DNA of 64,000 nucleotides from Strigamia acuminata (taxonomy: Eukaryota > Arthropoda > Chilopoda > Geophilomorpha > Linotaeniidae), in contig OX442319.1 in assembly GCA_949358305.1 (NCBI GenBank), positions 10,292,001 through 10,356,000 of the forward strand. The letters run 5' to 3'. The translations under genes and the position numbers were made by a program. Position 1 is the stretch's first letter; every line of letters begins with the position of its first letter. The notes below the pieces were generated by a model that saw only the letters and a list, made by a program, of their open reading frames with translations, had not been told where the DNA came from and made no database searches. Positions 47,101-56,158 of the stretch are shown here, piece by piece.

Positions 47101-48967
47101 ATTTATATGATCTCGACCTCGCTTTCGCCAAGGAACAGGCATCACAGCGATCCGGCTTGCCGGCCAACAATGGCATCCCAATGACACAATCAATCTTTGA
47201 TGTCCTTTTAACGTCGTCCTGATTATAATGACAGTATCGAAGGTGCCACAGCAAAACCTGATCCGGGTCATCCTTAATATGACGGGTAGGAACCTCCACA
47301 TGATCAATCTTCAAGTCCATCAACCGATCACTTTCCAATTTATCCTCACTCGTAACCAAAGCATAATTGCGTATTCTCTCATTTAGATCCGGAATCTGAG
47401 TGTCATTCAATCCCGGGTCTTCTCGAACGTTCGGAACAATATGGTACAATCCACCAATTTGGTCCTTAACTCCAACCATAATGACTCTAGACCAATCCGG
47501 GGTAAAAATATAAACCTTGCCACCAGTCCCCACGAAATGGCAACCCAAGTCATCCAAACGCGGGCCAGATACAAGGTTTCTTCGGATTCCAGGTGCATAG
47601 ATAACCCGATTAAAAGTGACCCGATTCAGTCGGCCACCAGAAGAACGGTCCAAAAACGCAGTCGAACCCATCCCCATTATGGGCGTCTCCTGTTGACTCC
47701 CTGCAGATTTAATACTGTCCCCCTTTGTCTCAATAAACTTAGTAAACAAATTCCGATTCCGACAAATATGACTCGTAGCTCCAGTATCGAAAACCCAATC
47801 GTCAGATCTAGTCTCAAACCCCCCGCTAAGGGCTTCAGTCAAAAGTCCATATTCAGCACAACCAGGATCCTCAGCGAGGGACAACATGGGAGTCGTCTTC
47901 TTCTCCTCCAGGATTTCAACGGCTGCAGATGGAACCACCTCATCCTCATACACATAAACCACCTCCGTACAATCCCTTGCCATATGGCCCGGCTTCTGGC
48001 ATCGATAACACGGCCCCCCAAATGTAGGTCGCCCATCGACTGTCCCCCGGCCGCCAAATGAAGATCCAACCATTCCCGGTCTTCTTCGGTAAATTGTCCG
48101 AGGTAATCGCTGTACACCGCGTTGATTCGATGTAATAACCGTCCCTCCTCGAGCTACATTCCTATAGAAACGTCCACCTCCCATGGCTACTTGTCCCTGA
48201 CCAAAGAGACTTTCATCGTTCCTCACCACATCTCCCGGTCGCTGTGACTGTAGCACAGGCATCTGTGAGTAATCGGGAACCGCAACGTAATCATACCCAA
48301 ACTCGTCCTGAAGATACACACTTCCATCCTCACTAGCGGCAAACACTCCAGCAGAATTAAATGACCCATTGTCGGATTGAAGCTGCTTTAATCTGCCCTC
48401 TTTCGAAATGAGCTCCTTTTCAGCCTCATTCAGGGTAAACTTATCTTTCGGCCCCCTATGGATGGACAATACAACAGGCTGAAACTCTGCCGGTAAGTTT
48501 CGAATCAACTGGTAACAAATAAAAATCTCTGAGATCACTTCACCCAGCTCTGTCAACTTCTTCTGCACCACACGGATCCGTTGCGCGAAAAGACGTATTG
48601 TTTCGCCCGGCTTAATCCTCAAGGCTGCCAATTCATCATATAGAGCACATATTCGTGAATGTGACACCGGCTCAAAATGCGCCAAAAGGGCATCCCAAGC
48701 CACCTTGCCATCTCTGGTATGTGAAATATGCGGTCTTAACTCTGCTCCTATTGACTTGTAAATAGTGGAGTAGGCCTGAGCTTTGCGCTGTTGATAACGC
48801 TCAGTGGCACGCAAATCAGTAACTGGAGGCACTCCAGGTGGGGTTTCAGTCAAAAAGCTCCAACAATTCCTGTCCATTAATGAAACCTCAATTTCCTCCT
48901 TCCATTGAGCAAAATTGTCCCATGACAATATGACCGTTCCAGTCCGATTATTCCCCTCCTCGGTCAT
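44138..48967 (-). CDS. Copia Gag-Pol polyprotein, 1609 aa
   Basis: Single frame in copia order. Gag occupies residues 1 to about 340 with a zinc knuckle CYRCQKPGHMARDC near 319. Protease has DTGATS near 392. Integrase follows, with an HHCC finger (WHLRYCH and CDAC from about 572) and a DDE core (D near 635 in HTDVCGPL, D near 697 in RSDNG, E near 733 in NGVAERFN). Reverse transcriptase has ARFVAQGF, DVKSAYLYAKL, LYGLHQSGRAWN and YVDD near 1287. RNase H has FTDSDYAN near 1457, SMESEY, CDNQSA and RTKHIDVRFHWIR. Integrase precedes reverse transcriptase, which separates Ty1/copia from Ty3/gypsy. No stop or frameshift is seen, and all catalytic motifs look present. Start is the first ATG after the leader. 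Gag and Pol share one frame, so Gag excess would need splicing or processing, as in Drosophila copia. Confidence 0.97.
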   Translation of the reverse strand: MTEEGNNRTGTVILSWDNFAQWKEEIEVSLMDRNCWSFLTETPPGVPPVTDLRATERYQQRKAQAYSTIYKSIGAELRPHISHTRDGKVAWDALLAHFEPVSHSRICALYDELAALRIKPGETIRLFAQRIRVVQKKLTELGEVISEIFICYQLIRNLPAEFQPVVLSIHRGPKDKFTLNEAEKELISKEGRLKQLQSDNGSFNSAGVFAASEDGSVYLQDEFGYDYVAVPDYSQMPVLQSQRPGDVVRNDESLFGQGQVAMGGGRFYRNVARGGTVITSNQRGVQRLPRTIYRRRPGMVGSSFGGRGTVDGRPTFGGPCYRCQKPGHMARDCTEVVYVYEDEVVPSAAVEILEEKKTTPMLSLAEDPGCAEYGLLTEALSGGFETRSDDWVFDTGATSHICRNRNLFTKFIETKGDSIKSAGSQQETPIMGMGSTAFLDRSSGGRLNRVTFNRVIYAPGIRRNLVSGPRLDDLGCHFVGTGGKVYIFTPDWSRVIMVGVKDQIGGLYHIVPNVREDPGLNDTQIPDLNERIRNYALVTSEDKLESDRLMDLKIDHVEVPTRHIKDDPDQVLLWHLRYCHYNQDDVKRTSKIDCVIGMPLLAGKPDRCDACSLAKARSRSYKSIPGPRSSKPLQLVHTDVCGPLSIPSRTGFIYFVTFTDDFSRYRTVIGMKSKSEVVDHFKVYQARMERQTGYKIMAVRSDNGLEYCNRKFSAICESQGIRHERTNIYTPQMNGVAERFNLTLMNGIRCCLDYAGLENDFWEEAAHTVCYTINRISRRDSDKTPYELIYGTKPNVKHLRTFGCLVYAKIAAKTSKLDNRAKAGIMVGYSSKTIGYRVFIPGERVIWDTSNVVFDEQKIGSVCVLDPEITLTPKTVDFVEEPEDDYYDEDPILGLNGPDGELDKHEDEVKTPKLDEHEERLMDKVETQEIPGIESPLRPLRVLVHPLTPVVSSGGREVEDLPLIGAVRSPVVSGSSKMTSVRETRSNASKMRSCRDVEWFRTAVPRKDLRGYNIYFGLSQNSRQCKSENDVIAFCRDSGLMYDASLFVYSTLNPFTGWLNSVPGECVETVELTRSDSWDDLAWGGEELFTMEAGVPGSYESAVNSENSEDWRGAMSDEISILRARDVWDLTELPPGVKVLGSRWVYALKRDVDGKIARFKARFVAQGFNQIYGDTYDDVFSPVVDFSVIRLLFVLLVCTLSWVHCQFDVKSAYLYAKLKETVYIRQPKGFVTKGKEHLVCLLKRALYGLHQSGRAWNDEFDAYLKSRGFEPLLWCNCVYRLKCRTILIVYVDDIIIFGITNRDISLASSIIAEKFDLVNLGPVRKMLGIEFEQTDCGFVMHQRGYIGAILEKFKMFLPSKAGLPIAVGTLMSRADSPKTEGERTDMLKYPYRSLLGCFSFLSTRTRPDLSYATNIFSQFQSDPGIVHWNGLVRMLGYLFLTRDYCMKLSRGADLFLEVFTDSDYANNRDDRTSIGGTILVLSSVPIFWRTFKQKCVTLSSMESEYVALTESIKDFLFIKRIMFELCQFIAFDFSFVVYCDNQSAVDFSRNAVEKRRTKHIDVRFHWIRNLVRSGEVILAHVGTKLNFADGFTKAYDRVKMSHFCRRLFG

Positions 48968-49860
48968 GTTTGATATTGTTTCACCAAATCAAAATCGCAC
49001 ACACTCCAAGGGATAATCGCACACTGATAATCTTGCCAGTAAAAACTGAACAAGAGCACGTACACCCACACCAAGTGCAATGTGTAGGGGTTAGTAACGC
49101 TTTGATAAATGGTCAGTATCACTTTTGACAAAATAAAAAAAAAAATTCAAAAATTCAAGCAAATAAATAAGCAAAATGTTGATGTTGCGTCCGTGGACGT
49201 TGATGCATTCACAGGATGGCTTCTAGGAAATGTCCAAATTCCAGGCGAATCATTGTCCACAACACAGTTCAGGTCCAAAATTCCAAAACACAAAGTCCTC
49301 AGAATGTCAGGAAAAACAGCCACACAATCCACTCTAAACCTACTAAATCATACAAAGAAAATAAACAAATAAATTCTCAAATTGTCAAATTCCACAAACA
49401 AATTCTCAAATTTTCAAAATAAATAAATTCCCAAAAAAAACAATAAATTTCTCCACAAAAAACTTTTAAACCACACAATCCAATCAAAGTCCACCACGAT
49501 GTATTCTCTCGTTCTCAAGTTCTCCACTATCAAATCCCAGATGTACCGCAAGCAGGGAGCGCCATTTTCGAAATACAGTTGTCACAAAACGAGTATCGGT
49601 TGGCATAACATCGCCGGCTCGCAATAACACGTCGAAAATAGAAATTCTTCACCTCTCGTCGCACAAAAACACCATTAAACATTTACTCACAGTTTTAGTT
49701 ACTCAAAAACCTCTCGTCACTCGCGAGATTCTCCTCACTCGCGAAATTCTCCTCACTCGCGAAATTTTCCTCACCCGCGAAATTATCCTCACTCGCGAAA
49801 TTGTTCTCTTTGATATCGCATACCAAAACTCCTCGTCTTCCCGTATTATTTCCAGCTGAA
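48968..49860 (-). other. Copia untranslated leader
   Basis: About 0.9 kb between the primer-binding site and the Gag start. It contains five or so copies of an 18-bp unit TCCTCACTCGCGAAATT at about 49715-49805 and no coding frame of interest. It probably holds packaging or splice signals. Confidence 0.6.
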
Positions 49861-49875
49861 CAGGCCCATAACCAT
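49861..49875 (-). promoter_or_regulatory. Primer-binding site, initiator tRNA-Met anticodon half
   Basis: Directly next to the 5' LTR the minus strand reads ATGGTTATGGGCCTG. GGTTATGGGCC is complementary to the anticodon stem and loop of initiator tRNA-Met (GGCCCATAACC), not to a tRNA 3' end. Drosophila copia uses such a cleaved half-tRNA primer. Confidence 0.75.
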
Positions 49876-50114
49876 TGTTGTCATTAAAGATCCACGCACT
49901 GGAAACCCAGGAAACAAGCAGGGAAGACTTGAAGGAAACATTTAACAGACAGCATTTATTCTACCTCGCACGTAGTCGCCATCTTTAACATGAATGACGT
50001 CATAAATAAAAGAAAACATAAAGGACGCCAGATGGCTCCACATACATAGACAACATAATGTAAATAACAAAAATACCATGGTGCTATATTATATAATATG
50101 GCAAATACTCAACA
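49876..50114 (-). repeat. 5' LTR of the copia element
   Basis: 239 bp, identical by eye to 43849-44087, ending CAACA and followed by the target duplication TAGAG. Confidence 0.95.
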
Positions 50115-51240
50115 TAGAGAAATAATAATAATGTAAGTAATAATATAAAAAAATTATTGCAAAAGAAAGTATGAGAATTTAAGGTTTTGTCCAGTCAAAG
50201 AGCGAGTGGTGCTGTTGAAACTCATCCCAGTGCCAAGGAGCAGTGTTGGGCGTGGTATTCCTTAAGTCTAACGCAGTACACGGCGCTGACTCACAAAGTA
50301 CCGCGGTCCATTTAAGAGGATGAATCATCAATTTTAGATAAGAAGATAAATTAAGGAAAACTACGAAAACTTAAGATGGGCAAAACCAAGTGGAAAATGA
50401 AATAAAAAGTAGGGTGGGTAGCCTACCCATGACATCCTCCCCCCATAAACTTTTATTAACCGGAATTGTTACGGTGAACAAAAGTGTAATTAGAGAGCAA
50501 GGAAATCATACTAAAGCGCCTAGCGCAAAAACAATACAACTTATCATAATATCAGTGGAAAACTAAACAAAACATAAGAGATCAACTTGCAATGAAAATC
50601 AAAAATCAATATGACATTTTCAAATAAACTTGTATAAAATTTCAAAGTCACAATGGCATTTAAATTTTTCTCGAATTCACAGGACGACACAGGGACAATA
50701 CAAGGAGGGCGTACGTTAAACTTAATAGTTTCTTGATATTAATCTGGCACTGGTCTTTTTGGGATTAGGTCATATAATCTTCTCCAGCGACCACAGACCC
50801 TTCTCGACAATATGACACATCTCCAGTATCCATCTTTTTTAGGAACAACAACTTGGGCTCAATTTCGTCGACTTTACATCTCTTTCCTGTTGTCCAGCAC
50901 GGGGAAAATCAAGTTGCCTTCACAGATTCGTGGCGTAATTGCGACTGCAGTAGGTGTGCGATTTTTGTTGTCTTTTGTTTGAGGTTATGGGTGAGGAGTT
51001 GGATTCGGTGCAGGGATGTTGTACGTCTTCCATCATTGGCAACTGATGTCTATTCCTTTTCACAGCCTCGCTTACTGCTCTCGTATCAAGACAAATTTGA
51101 ATTGAGCCATCTGGTTTCATACCATCGGGGACACCATTCTGTTGGTCCTGTAACACGTTCAGTGAATGATGTCCTGCTTTCGGACATGGAACAATATATA
51201 CGTCTATAAGTCGGGAATGCAAAAATAAATGAACAATTGA
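50115..51240 (-). repeat. Degraded unit 2, right part
   Basis: Resumes unit 2 after the copia insertion. Matches 53382-53460 and then 53715-54040 of unit 3 but lacks the small hAT-like element at CCAGTCA, so it shows that empty site. Confidence 0.65.
50985..51135 (-). pseudogene. Ty3/gypsy reverse transcriptase fragment
   Basis: The minus strand reads GMKPDGSIQICLDTRAVSEA then VKRNRHQLPMMEDV. This is the KPDGSxRxCLDxRxLNxA...HxLPxxED motif at the start of gypsy-type reverse transcriptases. No YxDD or later motifs follow; the element is truncated. It identifies the tandem units at 39.6-54.7 kb as probably gypsy-derived. Confidence 0.7.
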
Positions 51241-52040
51241 GACGTCAAATAATTCGCAAAAAGGCTTAGAAATGGAGAGGAAGTCACTAGTCTTGGCTAA
51301 AAATGTCAGCGGGTTATGTCCGACTGACGGGCTTTTTCTTCATTACAGTGAACTCAAAATAGGGTGATATGAATAAAGCACTGGTCATGTAGACAGCCAT
51401 GAGAATTCTGGCTAGGATTATGAAAGTGCACTCCGAAACTCAACGGGTTAAATGACCCTCTTGACCCGCTCGTGACGCAACATGTTGTCTAACGCTGTCA
51501 ACGAAACCTACGCGAACCGGAACGTCTCCAGCAACTCTATCAGACACTCGTCCCGCACTTCCGGTTCGTGCTCGGTTCATTTCATGATGGTGTCAAACAC
51601 CTGCATATCGGGTTGAGTTGGAGAAACTCTTTGCCGGACACGACGGCAAAACAATCTTCTCTGTGTGCAGCGTGAGCCAATAGGCGCATATGTGAGGAGT
51701 AGTCTGATGACCAGTCTACTGACAAGTTGAAATCAAAATAACAATAAAGACACAACAAACAATCCTTTCTCCACTTAGTTCTACGTTGCGGCACAGTTAC
51801 TACTGTTGGGTTATCACTTAGTCATCCCCAGCATGTTATTGTTTGTAATGACCACCCACTGGTCACCTCTTTACCTTTTCCCTCACTTCTTGTCCACCAT
51901 TGAATAAAGTACACGTTGCTTTGCGACTTTACCTAAGCAATATCCATTCAATCTTTCACACCTAACCATCAATTACTAATCTTTTTTATCATCTTAAATT
52001 CATTATTCGTGGTGGTATAGTACAATCTTGGGACCAAAGT
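51240..52040. other. Unassigned sequence between units
   Basis: Moderately GC-rich (for example 51460-51580) with no recognised product. May be further gypsy pol debris. Confidence 0.3.
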
Positions 52041-52045
52041 CTTGC

Positions 52046-52172
52046 AATTTTACGGTTGCCAACCCCATGTATTTTTTATTTCTTAAAGGACTTTTGGTCT
52101 TCTAGTCATCTTCAGTATTTGTGATTACAAAAGAATTGATTGTCTGTGAAAAATATTCAATAATCATTTTTT
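52046..52172. repeat. Dispersed repeat GCAATTTTACGGTTGCCAAC
   Basis: About 127 bases nearly identical to 55831-55965 (shared CCCCATGTATTTTTTATTTC and GTCTTCTAGTCATCTT). Nature unknown. Confidence 0.7.
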
Positions 52173-52274
52173 GGCCGATGCTGCATTTAAATAGTCCGCG
52201 GGCCTCTAATATTGCACGGGTCTCTATTTGGGCGCGGAGCAATTTTTTTTTTAAAATGGCGCGCGGGTGCACTA

Positions 52275-52555
52275 TTTGAAGATATACTAAATAAAACTAA
52301 ATAAAAAAATTATAAAAAATTCTAAAATATTAAAACTAAATAAAAAAAATTATAAATTTTAAAATATTAAAACTAAATAAAGTTATAAAAAAATTATAAA
52401 TTTTAAAATATTAAAACTAAATAAAGTTATAAAAAAATTATAAATTTTAAAATATTAAAACTAAATAAAGTTATAAAAAAATTATAAATTTTAAAATATT
52501 AAAACTAAATAAAGTTATAAAAAAATTTAAATATTAAATTTAAATAAAAAAATTA
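52275..52555. repeat. AT minisatellite, unit about 46 bp
   Basis: Five or six units of AAAACTAAATAAAGTTATAA followed by AAAAATTATAAATTTTAAAATATT, very homogeneous between 52375 and 52520. Confidence 0.85.
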
Positions 52556-53465
52556 CTGTTGGTACGAGGTGGGTGGTCCAACCGACGAAAATTGTAATCA
52601 AAAGTGCTACTGTAAAAGATATGATTTTGGTTGCAGTTGGGACAAAAGACCGAGTTTTTGTCACATTCTATAACCCTATATACTTGTATCATAAGTTGTT
52701 ACGTTGCAAAATTTAAATATTAAAATTTTTAACTATGGGGTCTATAAATCCCATTTAATACATTTGGTAGCTGAGAGGTCTCCACTATCCCCTTGTAGAT
52801 AAAATATTTAAAATTAAAAAAAAAAAATTATACAGAAATTTAAATATACAAAAGTAATAATGTAAGTAGGAATATAAAATAATAATTACAAAAGAAAATA
52901 TGAGCTACTTTGAAAATCCTCGCAACATTCACCACTGACTATGTAAAGAGTATTTACTCACGCAGTCTACTATTTCAAGCAAACTGATTTGCACTGAGAA
53001 AAAAGTGTAACAAGTTTTATCCACTCAAATAATTCCTATTACTTTAATCGCCGATTCTGTAGCGGTCGTTTAAAGGTTGCGTTTAAATTAGATCGAGCTG
53101 TTTTAGAAAAATGATTTTTTCAATGTAACTGAGAAGAAGAAATATAAATTGAGAAGAAATCAGAAGAAAATAACTTTCTTTACTATTCATTAACACGCTA
53201 GGAACTGATTCGACCAAACCTGCACGCCATGATTGGCAATTGGTACTGGCACTACTTTTTTATTAATTATGTACAGTAATCATTATGTAATGACTGCAAT
53301 AAATATATACATTTGAAAAATGTAAGTTGAGAGATAAAAATTTCAAAATAAAATTAAAATTTATAGAGAAATTTAAATAGAGAAATAATAATAATAATGT
53401 AAGTTGTAATATAAAAAAACAATTGCGAAAGAAAATATCAGAATGTAAGGTTTTGTCCAGTCAGG

Positions 53466-53674
53466 CAGGGCCTGCGCGAGGAGTGAGGCGGTGAGTTGGT
53501 CGCCTCAGTCGGCATATTTCTAGGGGCGGCATCTGTGGGCGCACAAACCGATTTTTTTTTTCAACAAAAAAAAAATAATAAAATAAAAAATAAAGTAAAT
53601 AAACAACAATGAACTGTTCAAAAGGGCGGCATATGCCTTGCTCGCCTCAGGTGGAAATGTGTGTCGCACCAGTG
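53466..53674. mobile_element. Small hAT-like element, copy 2
   Basis: Begins CAGGGCCTGCGCGAGG after the same CAGTCAGG flank as copy 1 and matches it throughout (CATATTTCTAGGGGC, GCACAAACCGATTTTTTTT, GGCATATGCCTTGCT). The right boundary is blurred. Confidence 0.6.
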
Positions 53675-54036
53675 CAAGGTGGAGACTGCTGCTTGATTTT
53701 TGAAGTATTCAAATGCAACTGTTGAAACTCTTCCCAGTGCCAAGGAGCAGTGTTGGGTGCGGTACCCCTTAAGTGTACCGCGGTACAAGTATGTGGTATA
53801 AGTATGCGGTACATCGCGCTGACCCACAAAGTACCGCGGTCCTGGTACACGGTACCTAAAACTACCACAGTGCAGTTTTAGGTACCTTAAAGCATTGCAG
53901 TTTCTTGATATTAATAGGAGAACAGGGTACAACTTTATGGCACTGGTCTTAGTTGGATTTGGTCCTCGACCTGGAACATCTCCATTGTCCACAACCCCTC
54001 CTTGACAATCTGGCACATCTCCAGTGTCCACAGTTT

Positions 54037-54438
54037 TTAGGGACAACAACTGGTATTCTGCCTACTTCTAGGTCGATCAAATCTTCGATTGGAAAAATGC
54101 TGCCGCCCTTCTTGGTCCCTTTCAGGCGAGTCGTTATATTTAACGTACTCCCTGTTCGAGCGATTCTGACTCGTACTAGCGGTAGGCGTAGTGTCCTCGG
54201 AGACTCGGCTTCGCTTAATTTCCTTTGGTGGAGATTTCTTGTTTCGCGTTATTATCTCCACCGTCCTCTGACGACTGGTCCCTGCCTTGCTTTTTTCGAC
54301 AGGAGGATTGTTTCGGCTGAAATCATCCGTTTTTCTGGCTACTTTCGGGATAACGAATTGCTTCGCAGCTGTCTCTTTCTTCGTGGGTTCCTCATGTACC
54401 AACAACCATATCAAAAACCAATTGAAAAATTCAAACAT
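54037..54438 (-). pseudogene. Basic Ser/Arg-rich open frame, possible gag remnant
   Basis: About 133 codons open on the minus strand with KKSPPKEIKRSRVSED and RRFDRPRSRQ. Charged and disordered, as retroelement gag linkers often are, and located in the segment that unit 3 keeps and unit 1 lost. No zinc knuckle seen. Confidence 0.3.
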
Positions 54439-54724
54439 TTACAATCATAACAAAAAAATTGAAAAGTTCAAAAATTTTAGAAAAAATATTCATTATAAAA
54501 CTTTGTACAATATTTAATCTTTGGAAAATTAGTTAAAAATTATAAAAAAAAAAAAAAAAAACTTTGGGCTCAATTTTACACACTTCACGTTCTGTCCTGT
54601 TGTCCTGCATGGGGGAAATCAAGTTGCCTTCACAAGCTGACTGGGATTTCAGCTATCTTACCACCATTTTCCCAAAGGTTTTCTGCTTCTAGAGCTGTAT
54701 TATTGTTTGATGGCTTGTTTCGAA

Positions 54725-55165
54725 CGGTTAAAGTGACTTTAGCGACTAGCTTTTTAGCGAAAATCGACAGGAAAGCGACTTTTTAGCAACCACACCTTAG
54801 TGACGCTGAAAAATTTTGATCATAGTTGTAGCGACGCTACGTAACGTTTCTGAAACGCTGTAGTTATTCTCCCTCAATGGTGGCCTTTTGCAACTGCCGC
54901 GTGAGGTCGATGCTCTTAAATAAATGCTGTTTGGAATTGGAAAATCTTGTGTCAAATTAATGTTTCATGTCATCCTGCGATTACTGAAGTGGGCGTTGCT
55001 AAGGTGGGTCCTTTAATTTATGCTGTAAAAAATAAAAAGTTGAAAAAATAAAGTTGAAAATGGATAAATGGAAACTGCAAAATGGAAAAATATAAACAAA
55101 ATATAACAGTAAGAAATTGAATAAGAAGGTAGCGCTACTTGCTACTTATATGCTATACTTATACG
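54725..55165. other. Intergenic with TTTAGCGAC words
   Basis: GTGACTTTAGCGACTAGC near 54738 and GGCGTTGCTAAGGTGGG near 54990 resemble the ends of the TTAGG-bearing element but are diverged; no TTAGG core. No gene recognised. Confidence 0.3.
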
Positions 55166-55172
55166 AATGAAG

Positions 55173-55831
55173 TATGAGCACCGGTATTGGGGCCGGTACT
55201 ACTACCGAGAGCGGTACTGGCACCAATATTGGTACCGGTTCTGGATAGTCAATCTATTTCTCAACAAAAACATTTATTTGTCATGTATAATTAGATAATA
55301 CTGTAGTACTACAATTTATTCTTGAAAATATGAACGTAAAAAACACAATGAATCCAGAGACTGGTCACCCAAGCGGCTTCTTATCTTGGTGCAGAAAATT
55401 CCAGCCGACGAAAATGCCTGTTCCGATTCCACATCGGTCGAAGGTTTTGTCATAAGATACTGGTAGATTTTGTCAAGGTAGCGTCCTTTTCAATAATTAA
55501 TCAATAACTTTGTGAACTTTTAAAAATTAGACTGGTTTCCAAGTTAATTTAAAAAAGAAACTGTTTCCAGCTGGAATGAGTAAATAATGAGTGAAATAAA
55601 ATTTGTCACCTCCTACATCATTAGAAATGCTGGTAGTAGGTGGCGTTGTTGTGTTGTTTATGATGATAGAAAGTACCGGTTCCGGTTCCGGTGTGAGGGA
55701 CGGTTCCGGGACCAAAAAAAGCTTACGATACTAGTACCGGCCCTGAGTACTGACAAAAAAAACCTCGGTACCAAGACTGGCACTGAATCCCAGTACCAAT
55801 ACTGGTACTGGAACCGATACTGAAACCGGTA
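55173..55831. mobile_element. Possible inverted-repeat element rich in GGTACCGG
   Basis: AGCACCGGTATTGG on the left and an inverted CAGTACCGGTTTCAG on the right bracket many GGTACYGG, GGTTCCGG and CCAGTACC words. The right edge coincides with the start of the dispersed repeat that also occurs uninterrupted at 52046, supporting an insertion boundary. Confidence 0.45.
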
Positions 55832-55965
55832 CTGCAATTTTACGGTTGCCAACCCCATGTATTTTTTATTTCACAAAGCACTTTTGGTCTTCTAGTCATC
55901 TTTAGTACTTGTGATTACAAAAGAATTGATTCTGTGAAAAATATTCAATAATCATTTTTTGGTTT
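55831..55965. repeat. Second copy of the GCAATTTTACGGTTGCC repeat
   Basis: See 52046-52172; differs by a few bases and a two-base indel. Confidence 0.7.
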
Positions 55966-56158
55966 TGAATTAAATTGATATCATTTTTAAAGAAAGTTTA
56001 TTTATACAAAAATAGATGTCACTGTATGTACAAACATGAAAAGGAAACAAAGTACAGATCAATCGACCTTGGTGATCCAAGAAATCACTCAAGATAAAGT
56101 ATGTCTATATATATATTTATGTACATTGTAAAAAATAAATTATCTCATTTATAATTGC

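Larger units (their letters stand above)
43849..50114 (-). mobile_element. Complete Ty1/copia LTR retrotransposon
   Basis: A 6266-bp element on the minus strand with identical LTRs (43849-44087 and 49876-50114), a TG...CA boundary, 5-bp target duplication TAGAG (43844-43848 and 50115-50119), primer-binding site, polypurine tract and one uninterrupted gag-pol frame. It sits in degraded unit 2; the related empty sequence near 53377 (AAATAGAGAAATAATAATAA) shows the target. Identical LTRs and an intact frame indicate a recent insertion. Confidence 0.97.
52690..54720 (-). repeat. Degraded Ty3/gypsy-type unit 3
   Basis: Contains all shared blocks in the order seen in units 1 and 2. The minus strand has two TGGACACTGGAGATG-type copies (54010-54035 and 53985 region), reading VDTGDVP. 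It retains about 350 bases (54046-54400) that unit 1 lacks. Confidence 0.6.

Noticed and set aside
44162-48061. Plus-strand frames inside the copia element
   Set aside because: Antisense shadows of gag-pol.
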